Source of the DNA: Arthrobacter sp. TMP15
Lineage (GTDB): Bacteria > Actinomycetota > Actinomycetes > Actinomycetales > Micrococcaceae
Direction of reading: 5' to 3'
Length of the DNA: 64,000 bases
Assembly (NCBI RefSeq): GCF_039529835.1
Contig: NZ_CP154262.1
Location: 1,302,001-1,366,000 of the forward strand
The number at the start of each line of letters is the position of its first letter. The first letter of the stretch is position 1. A program made the position numbers and the translations under genes. Shown piece after piece: positions 8,202 through 16,769 of the stretch. Below the pieces are notes generated by a model. The model was not told where the DNA came from and searched no databases. It saw only the letters and a list, made by a program, of their open reading frames with translations.

Positions 8202-9086
8202 CTAAAACTCTTCACCCTCGCCCACCACTGCGGAGGCGGGGCCAACGATCAGTGGATCAGGTATCCCTACCAGCGCATGGTCCTTACCTGTGTAGTCAAA
8301 CAGGTTGAGCACATGCCGCATCGCTTCCAACCGGGCCCGCTTCTTGTCATTGGACTTCACCACGGTCCACGGTGCATGTCGTGTGTCAGTTTTTTTAAAC
8401 ATGCGTTCCTTGGCAGAGGTGTAAGCATCCCACTTATCCAGCGAGGCCACATCCATGGGGGAGAGCTTCCACTGCCGTACGGGGTCCACCTGGCGAATGA
8501 TGAAACGGGTGCGTTGCTCGGCTTGGGTGACGGAAAACCAGAACTTCACCACAGTCATTCCGTCATTGACAAGCATGCGCTCAAACGCTGGGGCCTGGCG
8601 GATGAATTCCTCATACTGCTCCTTGGTGCAAAAACCCATGACCCGTTCAACGCCCGTGCGGTTATACCAAGACCTATCGAATAACACCATTTCACCAGAG
8701 CTTGGCAGGTGTGCCACATAACGCTGGAAATGCCATTGAGTAGACTCACGCTTACTGGGCTTTTCCAGTGCAACCACGCGTGTGCCGCGAGGATTCAAAT
8801 GCTCGGTGAAGCGTTTGATGGTACCGCCCTTACCTGCGGCATCACGGCCCTCAAATAAGATTATTACGCGCCGCCCGGTAGCCTTGATCCATTGCTGAAG
8901 CTTTAAAAGTTCAATTTGCAGCAACCGCTTTTCAACGTCGTAAACCTCCCTCTCCAGACGGGCGTCATACGGGTAGCCGTGGCGCCACGTGTCAACTTGG
9001 GAGCCGTCCGGCGCCAACAGGATGGGATCGTCGTCGTCGCTGTCAATAACACTAAAACCGGTGAATTCCGGGTGTGGTTCAGTCAT
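8202..9086 (-). CDS. ppk2: polyphosphate kinase 2
   Basis: 294 residues. PPK2 proteins transfer phosphate between polyphosphate and nucleotides, most often making GTP or ATP from the diphosphate. The P-loop-like LFEGRDAAGKGGTIKRF (Walker A, about residues 87-103) and VLFDRSWYNRTGVERVMGFC (Walker B and lid) are diagnostic, as is the DPVRQWKLSPMD segment. A longer open frame reaches 9275, but its extra 63 residues are low-complexity and overlap the divergent gene. I chose ATG 9086 because TACGCT stands exactly 6 bases upstream and the sequence then begins like other family members. The end of the gene faces the iminopeptidase. Confidence 0.93.
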   Translation of the reverse strand: MTEPHPEFTGFSVIDSDDDDPILLAPDGSQVDTWRHGYPYDARLEREVYDVEKRLLQIELLKLQQWIKATGRRVIILFEGRDAAGKGGTIKRFTEHLNPRGTRVVALEKPSKRESTQWHFQRYVAHLPSSGEMVLFDRSWYNRTGVERVMGFCTKEQYEEFIRQAPAFERMLVNDGMTVVKFWFSVTQAEQRTRFIIRQVDPVRQWKLSPMDVASLDKWDAYTSAKERMFKKTDTRHAPWTVVKSNDKKRARLEAMRHVLNLFDYTGKDHALVGIPDPLIVGPASAVVGEGEEF

Positions 9087-9092
9087 GGCCTG

Positions 9093-9098
9093 AGCGTA
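9093..9098 (-). promoter_or_regulatory. candidate -10 hexamer TACGCT, 6 bases before ppk2
   Basis: Minus-strand TACGCT, then CAGGCC, then the ATG at 9086. It supports the shorter start and a leaderless transcript. Confidence 0.5.
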
Positions 9099-9141
9099 GT
9101 GGCAAAGAAAAAACTCTGTATGAACGGAAGGTGGAGCGGGG

Positions 9142-9903
9142 ATGAACGGAATAGGGTTTGACGTACTTGCGCGCGAGCACGTTGCCGTGGAGGCCTTTGA
9201 CTTGGCACAGGTGGATAAAAATTTGGCCACACTCTTGGACCCTGCTGAACATTTCCGCGCCGCTTCCATTGTCAATGCTGCAACGCGTCATGACTTCATT
9301 GCCGGACGCGTGGTGCAACGCCTAATGGCTGCGCAATTGCTTCAGGTTGACCCGCGTGCACTCGTGGCAGACTATAACTGCCCCGATTGTTCTGCGAGTC
9401 CGCTCTCTTCCCATGGCCGCCCCGGCTACCAGCTCGGGGGCGTACCTGCGCCCGTGTCAATTAGTTTCTCCCGCAGTCACGGTTGGGCACTGGCAGCCAT
9501 GATCCCTACAGCCATGATTCCTATAGCCTTGATTCCTAGAGCCATGATTCCTAGAGCCGGGATCGGCCTCGGCATCGATGTTCAGCACATCCCCGCGGTG
9601 GTCTTTGCCGGGTACGACGACGTGGCGCTGAGCGCCGCCGAAAAGTTCTCTCTCGCTCAGCTGGAGCCAGCGACGCAGGATCAGTGGCGGGCCAGAACGT
9701 GGGCCCGGAAAGAAGCGTTGGCTAAAGTCACGGGTTTGGGTCTGCGCACCGATCCGCGTGACATCATGGCCTACCCAGAATTAGAAGAGGCAGTAACAGG
9801 CACAGATGCTAAAACCGATGTGTGGGATCTTGCTCCGGGGGAGTGCGGCCTACCCAAGGACTTTGCCGGAGCTGTCGCTTTGCGCGTCAGCGGTAAAATT
9901 TAG
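9142..9903 (+). CDS. 4'-phosphopantetheinyl transferase
   Basis: 253 residues. This Sfp-like enzyme moves the phosphopantetheine arm of CoA onto a serine of a carrier domain. Motifs: the N-terminal RHDFIAGRVVQRLMAAQLL (RxxAxR-type helix), a CPDC...HGRPG element, SISFSRSHGWALAAM, the Mg-binding GIGLGIDVQ, and WARKEALAKVTGLGLRTDP, the W(x)RKEAxxKxxGxG signature. A purine-rich GGTGGAGCGGGG precedes the ATG. A 20-residue stretch of repeated AMIP-type pentapeptides is inserted between SHGWALA and GIGLGIDV (separate entry); relatives usually have only a short loop there. The gene faces the Pls-type synthetase, whose carrier serine is the likely local substrate. Confidence 0.88.
   Translation: MNGIGFDVLAREHVAVEAFDLAQVDKNLATLLDPAEHFRAASIVNAATRHDFIAGRVVQRLMAAQLLQVDPRALVADYNCPDCSASPLSSHGRPGYQLGGVPAPVSISFSRSHGWALAAMIPTAMIPIALIPRAMIPRAGIGLGIDVQHIPAVVFAGYDDVALSAAEKFSLAQLEPATQDQWRARTWARKEALAKVTGLGLRTDPRDIMAYPELEEAVTGTDAKTDVWDLAPGECGLPKDFAGAVALRVSGKI
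9496..9555. repeat. 15-bp tandem repeat (4 units) inside the phosphopantetheinyl transferase gene
   Basis: Four units of the form GCCATGATTCCTAGA (9496-9510, 9511-9525, 9526-9540, 9541-9555), differing at 1-3 positions and encoding AMIPT, AMIPI, ALIPR and AMIPR. The unit shares the CTAGAG hexamer (across the unit boundary) and the 15-base period with the lipoprotein repeat at 2037. Confidence 0.9.
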
Positions 9904-9912
9904 CTGGGGCGT

Positions 9913-11373
9913 TTAGTGGTGTGACAATGGTGGCAGTGGCTGTTGGTATAGCCACGGTGCTAAAACGTCAGCGGCCGAGAATCCCTGCACAGTGGCACAT
10001 ACTCGGTCAGCTAGCGCTATGAATCCCGCCGTCGTGACCGATCCGTGGCGGTTTTCCGCCACCCAACGCTGCAGTAGAGCGAAGAAATGGGTGTCGCCGA
10101 CGGTAGTGCGGAGGGCTTCCAGGGCCAAGGCTCCGCGCTTGTAAACGACGTCATCGAACATGTCCCTCGGACCAGGATCGCCGATTGCCAGGTTGTTGCG
10201 CTCTGATTGTAGTTTTTCATGCGCAGCGGTTGCACGTTCGGCAACACTCATTGACCCGCTGTCCTCGGACCACAGCCATTCGGCGTAGCAGGCAAAACCT
10301 TCGTGCAGCCAGATGTCACACCACGATGTCAGGGTTAATGAGTTGCCAAACCACTGATGTGAGAGTTCGTGGGCAATCAGCCGCTGGGACTCCCAGCCGG
10401 TGTCCAGGTGGTTGCTGCCGATAATGGATAGGGACTGCGCCTCCAAGGGAATCTCCAGTTCGTCCTCGGTCACCACCACCGTATACGTCTCAAACGGGTA
10501 CGGCCCAAAGTTCGCTGCGAAAACATCCACCATCTCTCGCTGCCTGGCCAAAGCAACCGCAGCCTGAGCTTGCAATTTTTTGGGCACAGCCACTGTAATG
10601 GGTAGCTTTGTTCCGTTTTTACTCTCAGGCAGCCTCAATAGTTTGTAGCGGCCGATCTGCAGCGTGGCCAAGTAGGGGGCCATGGGTGCCAGCTGTTCGT
10701 ACACCCATGTTTCCCGACTGGATTTCCTTGTGTGGGACACAAGCGTCCCATTACACACAGCCGTGTAGTCGGCGTCGGTGGTGATGGTAAAGCGGTACGA
10801 AGCCTTGTTATCGGCTCTATCGTTGCAAGGGAACCACGTGGGCGCCCCTGTAGGCTGGCCGGCGACCAACACGCCGTCGTCCAGTTCTTCCCAACCAACA
10901 TCGCCCCATTGATCGTTATCAGGTGATGGGATCCCGCTATAGCGGATGTCCATAGTGAATTCCGCCCCCGCCTGCACAGGAACAGGCAGGAGTAACTGCA
11001 GTTTCCCGTTGCGGTGGGAATGTTTAACGACCCGGGCTCCGTCCACAGTTGCTTTGTCCATGCCCAAGCCTGTGAGATCAAGTTCAACGTGTGTCAAAGC
11101 CACGAGTGCTCGTGCAGTCATAATGGCACGGCCCGTGAGCTGGTTGCCGGCAAGCCGGGCTTCCAAATCAAGCTCGTAATGCACCATCGAGTAGCTGGTG
11201 TTCCCGTGCAGCGGAATATAAGGATCCGGACGTGCTGGAACCACCGTGGCCTGTAAATCAGTGACTTCAGCGGACTCAGTGACCTCAGCCGACTCAGGGG
11301 CTGAGGCTGAGACGTTGGGCCCCGAGGTGCTGGCCGCCAAGGCGGAGTGCCGGGTGCGGTGAAGAAAATTCAT
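9913..11373 (-). CDS. M1 family zinc aminopeptidase
   Basis: 486 residues from ATG 11373. The catalytic zinc site is plain: LIAHELSHQWFGNSL followed by WLHEGFACYAEWLW, that is HExxH-(18)-E. Upstream, DELEIPLEAQSLSIIG replaces the classical GAMEN loop with a PLEAQ form seen in a bacterial subgroup. The N-terminal domain is the beta sandwich (FPCNDRADNKASYRFTIT). No signal peptide is visible. It lies 32 bases downstream of the Pls-type synthetase on the same strand, so probably in one operon. From family knowledge, poly-lysine producers carry membrane or cytoplasmic zinc aminopeptidases that degrade the polymer; a similar trimming or self-protection role is inference here. An earlier in-frame start would overlap the synthetase gene. 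Confidence 0.9.
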   Translation of the reverse strand: MNFLHRTRHSALAASTSGPNVSASAPESAEVTESAEVTDLQATVVPARPDPYIPLHGNTSYSMVHYELDLEARLAGNQLTGRAIMTARALVALTHVELDLTGLGMDKATVDGARVVKHSHRNGKLQLLLPVPVQAGAEFTMDIRYSGIPSPDNDQWGDVGWEELDDGVLVAGQPTGAPTWFPCNDRADNKASYRFTITTDADYTAVCNGTLVSHTRKSSRETWVYEQLAPMAPYLATLQIGRYKLLRLPESKNGTKLPITVAVPKKLQAQAAVALARQREMVDVFAANFGPYPFETYTVVVTEDELEIPLEAQSLSIIGSNHLDTGWESQRLIAHELSHQWFGNSLTLTSWCDIWLHEGFACYAEWLWSEDSGSMSVAERATAAHEKLQSERNNLAIGDPGPRDMFDDVVYKRGALALEALRTTVGDTHFFALLQRWVAENRHGSVTTAGFIALADRVCATVQGFSAADVLAPWLYQQPLPPLSHH

Positions 11374-11405
11374 GCTTGGGATGGTATCCAAATCAGTCTG
11401 GGATT

Positions 11406-14400
11406 CTAAGCGCGGTCGGCAAACTCGGGACCCTTCCAGGGGCTGATTGGGTTTCCCATCCAATAGCTGCTGGCAGGTACTGTTTCTCCGCGCATGACAA
11501 GGGAGGCCGGGCCCACAGTGCCGCTGCGAGCAATCCGTGCCGCGGGCAGGATCACACCATGCGGACCCATGGTGGCACCCTCTTCAAGCGTAACCGAATC
11601 AATGGCCATGACCCTGTCATGGAAGAGGTGCGTTTGGATTACGCACCCTCGGTTGACAGTGGAACTTTCACCCAGCGTGACAAGGTCGGCTTCGGGGAGC
11701 CAATAGCTTTCACACCAGGCTCCGTGCCCGATTTTCGCTCCGAGAGCACGCAACCACCAGACCATGGCCGGGGTGCCCACAGCCGCGCGGGCAAACCAAG
11801 GGGCACTGACCATTTCAATAAATGTATCGACCACTTCGTTACGCCAAATGAACGAGCTCCACAGCGGATGCTCCCCGGGTTTGATGCGGCCCACCAGGAC
11901 CCACTTGGCGGCCACTGAGCTGCCAGCGCCAAACGCACCGGCGGCCATCATGACGATGCCGCTGAAGAGTGCAGCCAACCAGTAATTGCCGGCAAGTGCG
12001 ACGCCGTCAAAGGTAACCAGCACTGCTGCGGCCACGGCCACAGAAAGAACCGTTGGTACCAGCCGGCAGCTTTCCCAGAGGGCTCGAGCCAGCTTGAGCC
12101 GCAAGGGTGGGGCGAAAGTGAGTGACTCATCGGTGTTGAGATTGGTGCGGCGCAAGCGCACAGGCGGGCTGCCTAGCCACGACGTACCAGCCTTTGCCTT
12201 GGCAGGGGCTGCCGAGAGGACCGCCACCAAAGAATTCCGTGGCATTGTGCGCCCTGCCGCTGCCATGCCGGAGTTGCCAAGGAATGAACGCTTACCCACT
12301 TTTGCGGGTGCGATGTGGATGTATCCGCCACCCAGCTCATAGGAGGCGATCATGGTGTCATCGGCCAAGAAAGCGCCGGAACCGATAGTTGTCATTTTGG
12401 GCAGCAGCAACACCGTTGAAGCCTCCACGTTCTTGCCGACCTTGGCCCCCAAAAGACGCAACCAGATGGGTGTGAACAGGCTGGAATAGATCGGGAACAA
12501 GAGATCCCGAGCCATATCCAGCACGCGTTCGGTGGCCCAAACCTGCCATCCAATCCGGCTACGCACCGGGTAGTGCCCCTCGCGGAGGCCTATGCCCAGC
12601 AACCGAACCGTGAGCAGGATCAGCCCAACCAAGGTGAGGAACCATGCCAGTGCTGCCACGGGAACAGACCACAACAGGGTAGGAATTGAGGCAGATAATG
12701 AACTCTGTCCATTGATGCTCAGCAACACTGCGCCAACGGCCACAGCCGCCGCCATGAAAGGCAGCAGGGATAGCAATGCGGCTGCGCTTGCAAAGGGTAG
12801 TTCATGCCACCCGTTGGTGGGCGTACGCAGATCCGGCCAGGAGTGTTTAGCCTTCCCAGTCCTTTCTGCCGGGGAGCCGGAAACCGTCACCCCGGGTTTG
12901 ACCTTGCCGCGCACCGCGGAACCTGGTGCCACATGAGCACCGGCGCCAACGCGTGCTCCCGGCATCAGAGTGCTGCGGGCTCCTACGACAGCGCCGCTAC
13001 CAATGGATATCTCGCCTATGTGCACCCAGTCTCCGTCGATCCACCAGCCGGAGAGATCCACCTCGGGTTCGATCGAGCAACCTTCGGCCAAGCGAAGCAA
13101 TCCAGTCACAGGCGGCACTGAGTGGAGATCCACATTGCGGCCCATCTTTACGCCCAAAGCTCGGGCGTAATACGGTACCCAGGGGGCACTGGCCAGGCTG
13201 ACAGCGCTGGCCATGTCCGCAATTTGTTCTGCTAGCCACAACCGCAGGTGCACTTTACCGGAGCGGGGATAACTGCCCGGCTGAACGCCGTGGAGGAGCA
13301 GACGCGCGCACACTACCGAGATCGCCATGCGACCCCACGGTGAGACAAAAACAAGCCAGGAGGCCCCTACCCACCACCAGGAAATGGTGGGGGCGCCGGG
13401 CAGGATGCCCTGCCACGCTGCCACATTGTTCAAGGCCATAAGGTATGTGAGCCAGCGCATTCCCACAAGGAGGTGCAGTGGCACACCCATGAGCGTTTGG
13501 AACACCTGGGATTTTCGCCGCGTGCGCCCCACTGTGCGATCGACTATTTTCAGAGGATCGCCGGCAGGATTGGAGCCCACGGCCAATTCCAGCAGGGCTC
13601 CGATCCTGGGGTGGGAATAGACCTCTGCAACCGTTATTCGCGGGTAGCGCTGTCGTAGCGCAGAAACCAGCTGAGCTGCGGCCAGACTGCCGCCGCCGCT
13701 GGCGAAGAAATCTGTGTCGAGCGAAGCGGGGGTACCACCCAAAACGCTATGCCATTGTTCCAGCACCCACTCGGCATCCGGGCCCAGTGTGCCCGCGAGC
13801 GAGACGCCCTCGTCCATGTCCTGATCCAACGGCCAGGGCAGAGCGGTGCGATCCACTTTGCCGCTTGTTTTGGTGGGCAGTGAATCCGTGAAAGTCAGAA
13901 GCGGAATCATGGGTGCTGGAAGCGACTCGGCCAGTAGTTCCCGCAGCGCGCCGGGATCCGGGCTGGTGCCCGGAGCCGGTACCAGGTAGCCGACAAGGAG
14001 CTGGTTGCCACCAGCCGTTTCCTGCACTGCAGCAGCGGCACCAGAGATGTCCGGCAGGCCCTGCAAAGCCGCGTCGATTTCGCCGAGTTCAATGCGCCGC
14101 CCGCCCAGTTTTATCTGATCATCCGCCCGGCCCATGAACACAAGGCCTACGCTCTCAAGACGCACAAGATCGCCACTGCGGTAGGCACGCTCCCAACCGA
14201 ATTCAGGCAGGGGAGCGTATTTCTCGGCATCCTTGGTCGGGTCAAGATAGCGTGCCAAGCCCACACCGGCAATGATTAACTCGCCCACTTCGCCCTCAGT
14301 TACGGGCCTTCCAGCCCCATCAACAACTGCCAGGTCCCAACCGTTTAGCGGCAGCCCGATACGCACAGGGCCTGGCCCGCCCAACGGCGCAGCACATGCC

Positions 14401-15389
14401 ACTACGGTTGCCTCTGTGGGGCCATAGGTGTTCCAGACTTCCCTACCGGGAACTGCCAATCGAGTGGCGAGTTCTGGCGGGCAGGCCTCTCCACCAAAGA
14501 TCAGCAGGCGCACCGATTCCAGTGCCTCGGCGGGCCACAGCGCCGCCAGCGTTGGCACGGTTGAGACCACCGTTATACCGTGCGAGATCAGCCACGGGCC
14601 CAAATCCATGCCGGATCGGACTAATGAGCGGGGTGCTGGAACCAAAGCGGCTCCGTAGCGCCAGGCCAGCCACATTTCCTCGCAGGAAGCATCGAAAGCT
14701 ACAGACAATCCGGCCAGAACTCTATCCTCCGGGCCGAGCGGATCTGACTGCAAAAAAATGCGGGCCTCAGCATCAACAAAGGCAGCAGCGGAACGGTTGC
14801 TGACAGCCACACCTTTCGGGGTACCGGTTGAGCCGGAGGTGAAAATAATCCAGGCATCGTCGCTGGGAAGCGGTGCCCTGGGCTCAGGGAAGGGACCTGG
14901 GCATGCCCTGTCAAGTGTTAGCGTTATCGCCTCTCCTGTTAGTTCATCTCCAAGGACGGCAGCCACGCCGGCTTCAGTAAAGACCAGCGAAGCACGTTCG
15001 GCGGGATCGTCAGCGTCCACTGGCACGTAGGCGGCCCCAATGGAGAGGATTGCCAGAATGGCAAGGTAAAGCCCGGACGTGCCTGAGGGTATCCGCACAC
15101 CTATTCTGTCGCCAGCGCCTAGACCGGCTTGAGTCAATTCCTGAGCCTTGCCGTGCACTGCTTTCAAGAGGTCTTCGTAGCTAAGCGCTTTCACGCCATC
15201 GTCCAGTGCTGTGGCGTCAGGGTGCAGCTCGGCCGTGGCTTGCAGTACCTCCCACAGGGTTCGGGGATCTGGCGCAAGCTCGCTGCCAGGCATTTGTGCG
15301 GCGAATTTGGCTGCTGCCGGTTTTGCTGCTGCCGGTTCGGCTGACACGGCAGCCTGGGGCAAGGGGTCACTCAAAGGGGCGGGGTTCAC
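11406..15389 (-). CDS. Pls/PosA-type non-ribosomal peptide synthetase (poly-lysine synthetase-like)
   Basis: About 1327 residues from GTG 15389, which has AAGGTGGG just upstream; the frame is open to a TTG at 15440, so the start is uncertain. An adenylation domain (about 43-520: IIFTSGSTGTPKG, NTYGPTEAT, YRSGDLVR, LPTKTSGKVDR) is followed by a carrier domain (FFASGGGSL, Ser about 568). There is no condensation or thioesterase domain. Instead come pairs of membrane helices alternating with three similar soluble repeats, each opening with LG[VA]K[MIV]G and rich in left-handed beta-helix hexapeptides. This is the layout of epsilon-poly-lysine synthetase, a membrane enzyme that polymerises one amino acid. 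Specificity-pocket residues, aligned by eye to GrsA, read D-A-E-S-I-G-T-V-V-K, close to a known lysine code. Flanked by an M1 peptidase and a phosphopantetheinyl transferase. Confidence 0.9.
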   Translation of the reverse strand: MNPAPLSDPLPQAAVSAEPAAAKPAAAKFAAQMPGSELAPDPRTLWEVLQATAELHPDATALDDGVKALSYEDLLKAVHGKAQELTQAGLGAGDRIGVRIPSGTSGLYLAILAILSIGAAYVPVDADDPAERASLVFTEAGVAAVLGDELTGEAITLTLDRACPGPFPEPRAPLPSDDAWIIFTSGSTGTPKGVAVSNRSAAAFVDAEARIFLQSDPLGPEDRVLAGLSVAFDASCEEMWLAWRYGAALVPAPRSLVRSGMDLGPWLISHGITVVSTVPTLAALWPAEALESVRLLIFGGEACPPELATRLAVPGREVWNTYGPTEATVVACAAPLGGPGPVRIGLPLNGWDLAVVDGAGRPVTEGEVGELIIAGVGLARYLDPTKDAEKYAPLPEFGWERAYRSGDLVRLESVGLVFMGRADDQIKLGGRRIELGEIDAALQGLPDISGAAAAVQETAGGNQLLVGYLVPAPGTSPDPGALRELLAESLPAPMIPLLTFTDSLPTKTSGKVDRTALPWPLDQDMDEGVSLAGTLGPDAEWVLEQWHSVLGGTPASLDTDFFASGGGSLAAAQLVSALRQRYPRITVAEVYSHPRIGALLELAVGSNPAGDPLKIVDRTVGRTRRKSQVFQTLMGVPLHLLVGMRWLTYLMALNNVAAWQGILPGAPTISWWWVGASWLVFVSPWGRMAISVVCARLLLHGVQPGSYPRSGKVHLRLWLAEQIADMASAVSLASAPWVPYYARALGVKMGRNVDLHSVPPVTGLLRLAEGCSIEPEVDLSGWWIDGDWVHIGEISIGSGAVVGARSTLMPGARVGAGAHVAPGSAVRGKVKPGVTVSGSPAERTGKAKHSWPDLRTPTNGWHELPFASAAALLSLLPFMAAAVAVGAVLLSINGQSSLSASIPTLLWSVPVAALAWFLTLVGLILLTVRLLGIGLREGHYPVRSRIGWQVWATERVLDMARDLLFPIYSSLFTPIWLRLLGAKVGKNVEASTVLLLPKMTTIGSGAFLADDTMIASYELGGGYIHIAPAKVGKRSFLGNSGMAAAGRTMPRNSLVAVLSAAPAKAKAGTSWLGSPPVRLRRTNLNTDESLTFAPPLRLKLARALWESCRLVPTVLSVAVAAAVLVTFDGVALAGNYWLAALFSGIVMMAAGAFGAGSSVAAKWVLVGRIKPGEHPLWSSFIWRNEVVDTFIEMVSAPWFARAAVGTPAMVWWLRALGAKIGHGAWCESYWLPEADLVTLGESSTVNRGCVIQTHLFHDRVMAIDSVTLEEGATMGPHGVILPAARIARSGTVGPASLVMRGETVPASSYWMGNPISPWKGPEFADRA

Positions 15390-15440
15390 CTGCCCACCTT
15401 GCACGGTCAAGGTGAACAGCAGTTGAATAGCAGGCAACAA

Positions 15441-15655
15441 GTAAGTTCATACACAGCCAAGTTCAGGCTTGCCCCGCTCACGCACAACCCAGGTGGGGAA
15501 CCCCGGATGGCCGGCTGCGCCCCTGACTACCGCACACCCTAGTGCGGCTTGGCCTGGGGTCTCCAGCGAAAAATTCACCCTCCGGCAACCTGTCCGCCGA
15601 AATCACCTGCCTACCAGGTGGCCTATCCTTCCATTTCCCGTATTGGAGCCGCCGT
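15441..15655. other. 215-base gap upstream of the synthetase
   Basis: Lies between the end of the quinone oxidoreductase and the earliest start of the synthetase (both minus strand). It holds a short palindrome, CACCTG-CCTAC-CAGGTG (15604-15620), that could act as a weak terminator for the oxidoreductase. I see no gene and no clear promoter. Confidence 0.4.
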
Positions 15656-16630
15656 CTAGGGCTCCAAAATAACTTTGCCAGTGGTGTTTCTGCCTTGCAG
15701 CGCAGTGTGCGCCGCGCCGGCCTCGGAGAGCGGGAAGCGGGCACCAAGCCGAGCGATTAGCCGGCCGGAGGCTGCTGCGTCGAACACTTCGGTTGAGCGC
15801 CACAAGCGTTCCTTGCCGTTACGAAGATAGTCTCCGAGCTTGGGTCTGACTACTGTTAGCGAGCCGCCAGCATTGAGCCTCTGCAAATCAAAGGGAGGCA
15901 CTTGCCCGGAGGCGCCCCCAAAGAGTACAAGGGTCCCTCGGGTGCGCAGCGACGCAAGCGAACCATCGAAAGTGTCCTTACCAACGCCGTCGAACACCAC
16001 ATCCACACCTTCGCCATCCGTGAGCTCACGGGCCTGCTCGGCAAAGTCCTCGTAACGCAACACCTCATCGGCACCGGCAACTCGGGAGAGCTCTTCCTTT
16101 TCTTCCGTTGACACTGTTGTGAAGACTCGGGCCCCGCGTTCCTTGAGCATCTGGGTCAGCAGCAGGCCCACACCACCAGCGCCGGCGTGTAGCAGGATTG
16201 TCTGCCCGGGCTCAACATGGTAGGTGGAATTCATCAGGTAGTGCGCCGTCATGCCCTGAAGCGGGAGAGCTGCCGCCACGTCCAGCGGCACACTGGAAGG
16301 GACGGGCAGTGCCTTATCGGCAGGGAAAATAGCGTACTCGGCATAGCAGGCCACGCCCTCGGCCGTGGCCACGCGATCTCCTACGGCATAGGAGCTCACT
16401 CCGGAGCCCACAGCAACAACTTTTCCGGCCGCCTCCGCACCGGGAATGAACGGGAAATCCACAGGATAAATACCCTCACGCTGGTAGCTCTCAATGAAGT
16501 TCACACCCACGGCGGCGATTTTGACAAGCAATTCACCGGGCCCAGGGACCGGCATAGGAACCTGGGTGAGCTTCAAAACCTCCGGGCCGCCCGGGGCCTG
16601 GGCGAGGATGGCGTTGGCGTACTCGGTCAT
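15656..16630 (-). CDS. NADPH:quinone oxidoreductase (zeta-crystallin type)
   Basis: 324 residues from ATG 16630. Zinc-free medium-chain dehydrogenase/reductase that reduces quinones with NADPH in the cytoplasm. Visible: the GroES-like N-terminal domain with VGVNFIESYQREGIYP and PFIPGAEAAGKVVAVG; the nucleotide-binding HAGAGGVGLLLTQM (Rossmann GxGxxG-like); DVVFDGVGKDTFDGSL; and the C-terminal TGKVILEP. The open frame extends another 138 codons upstream, but that part looks non-coding and runs into the argC gene. ATG 16630 begins with MTEYANAILAQAPGGPEVL, typical for the family, and has TTGGAG about 8 bases before it. Confidence 0.9.
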   Translation of the reverse strand: MTEYANAILAQAPGGPEVLKLTQVPMPVPGPGELLVKIAAVGVNFIESYQREGIYPVDFPFIPGAEAAGKVVAVGSGVSSYAVGDRVATAEGVACYAEYAIFPADKALPVPSSVPLDVAAALPLQGMTAHYLMNSTYHVEPGQTILLHAGAGGVGLLLTQMLKERGARVFTTVSTEEKEELSRVAGADEVLRYEDFAEQARELTDGEGVDVVFDGVGKDTFDGSLASLRTRGTLVLFGGASGQVPPFDLQRLNAGGSLTVVRPKLGDYLRNGKERLWRSTEVFDAAASGRLIARLGARFPLSEAGAAHTALQGRNTTGKVILEP

Positions 16631-16722
16631 GATGGACTCCAAATCGGTGGTGGTCGGCTGCGGTCGGAGCGGACTCCTGATGTTAATCATAGGACCCCAA
16701 AGCAACATTAAACCGAGCAATA

Positions 16723-16763
16723 TGGATAAATATCGGTGAGGATGAATAGTTCTGCTGTATAGT
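16723..16763 (+). promoter_or_regulatory. argC promoter with two degenerate ARG boxes
   Basis: TGGAT-AAAT-ATCGG (16723-16736) and TGAAT-AGTT-CTGCT (16743-16756) resemble ArgR half-site pairs (TGNAT-N4-ATNCA) and have centres 20 bases apart, the same spacing as at argG. A -10 element TATAGT (16758-16763) follows, 6 bases before the argC ATG, with no ribosome binding site. This fits ArgR repression of a leaderless argCJBDFR mRNA. The right-hand halves are poor matches. Confidence 0.45.
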
Positions 16764-16769
16764 CGACTT

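Noticed and set aside
8166-8684. Plus-strand frame of 172 codons opposite ppk2
   Set aside because: Its codon pattern mirrors the ppk2 gene on the other strand and it has no recognisable domain.
12592-15030. Plus-strand open frames opposite the synthetase
   Set aside because: They lie antisense to a clear, conserved gene and have no domain or binding site of their own.
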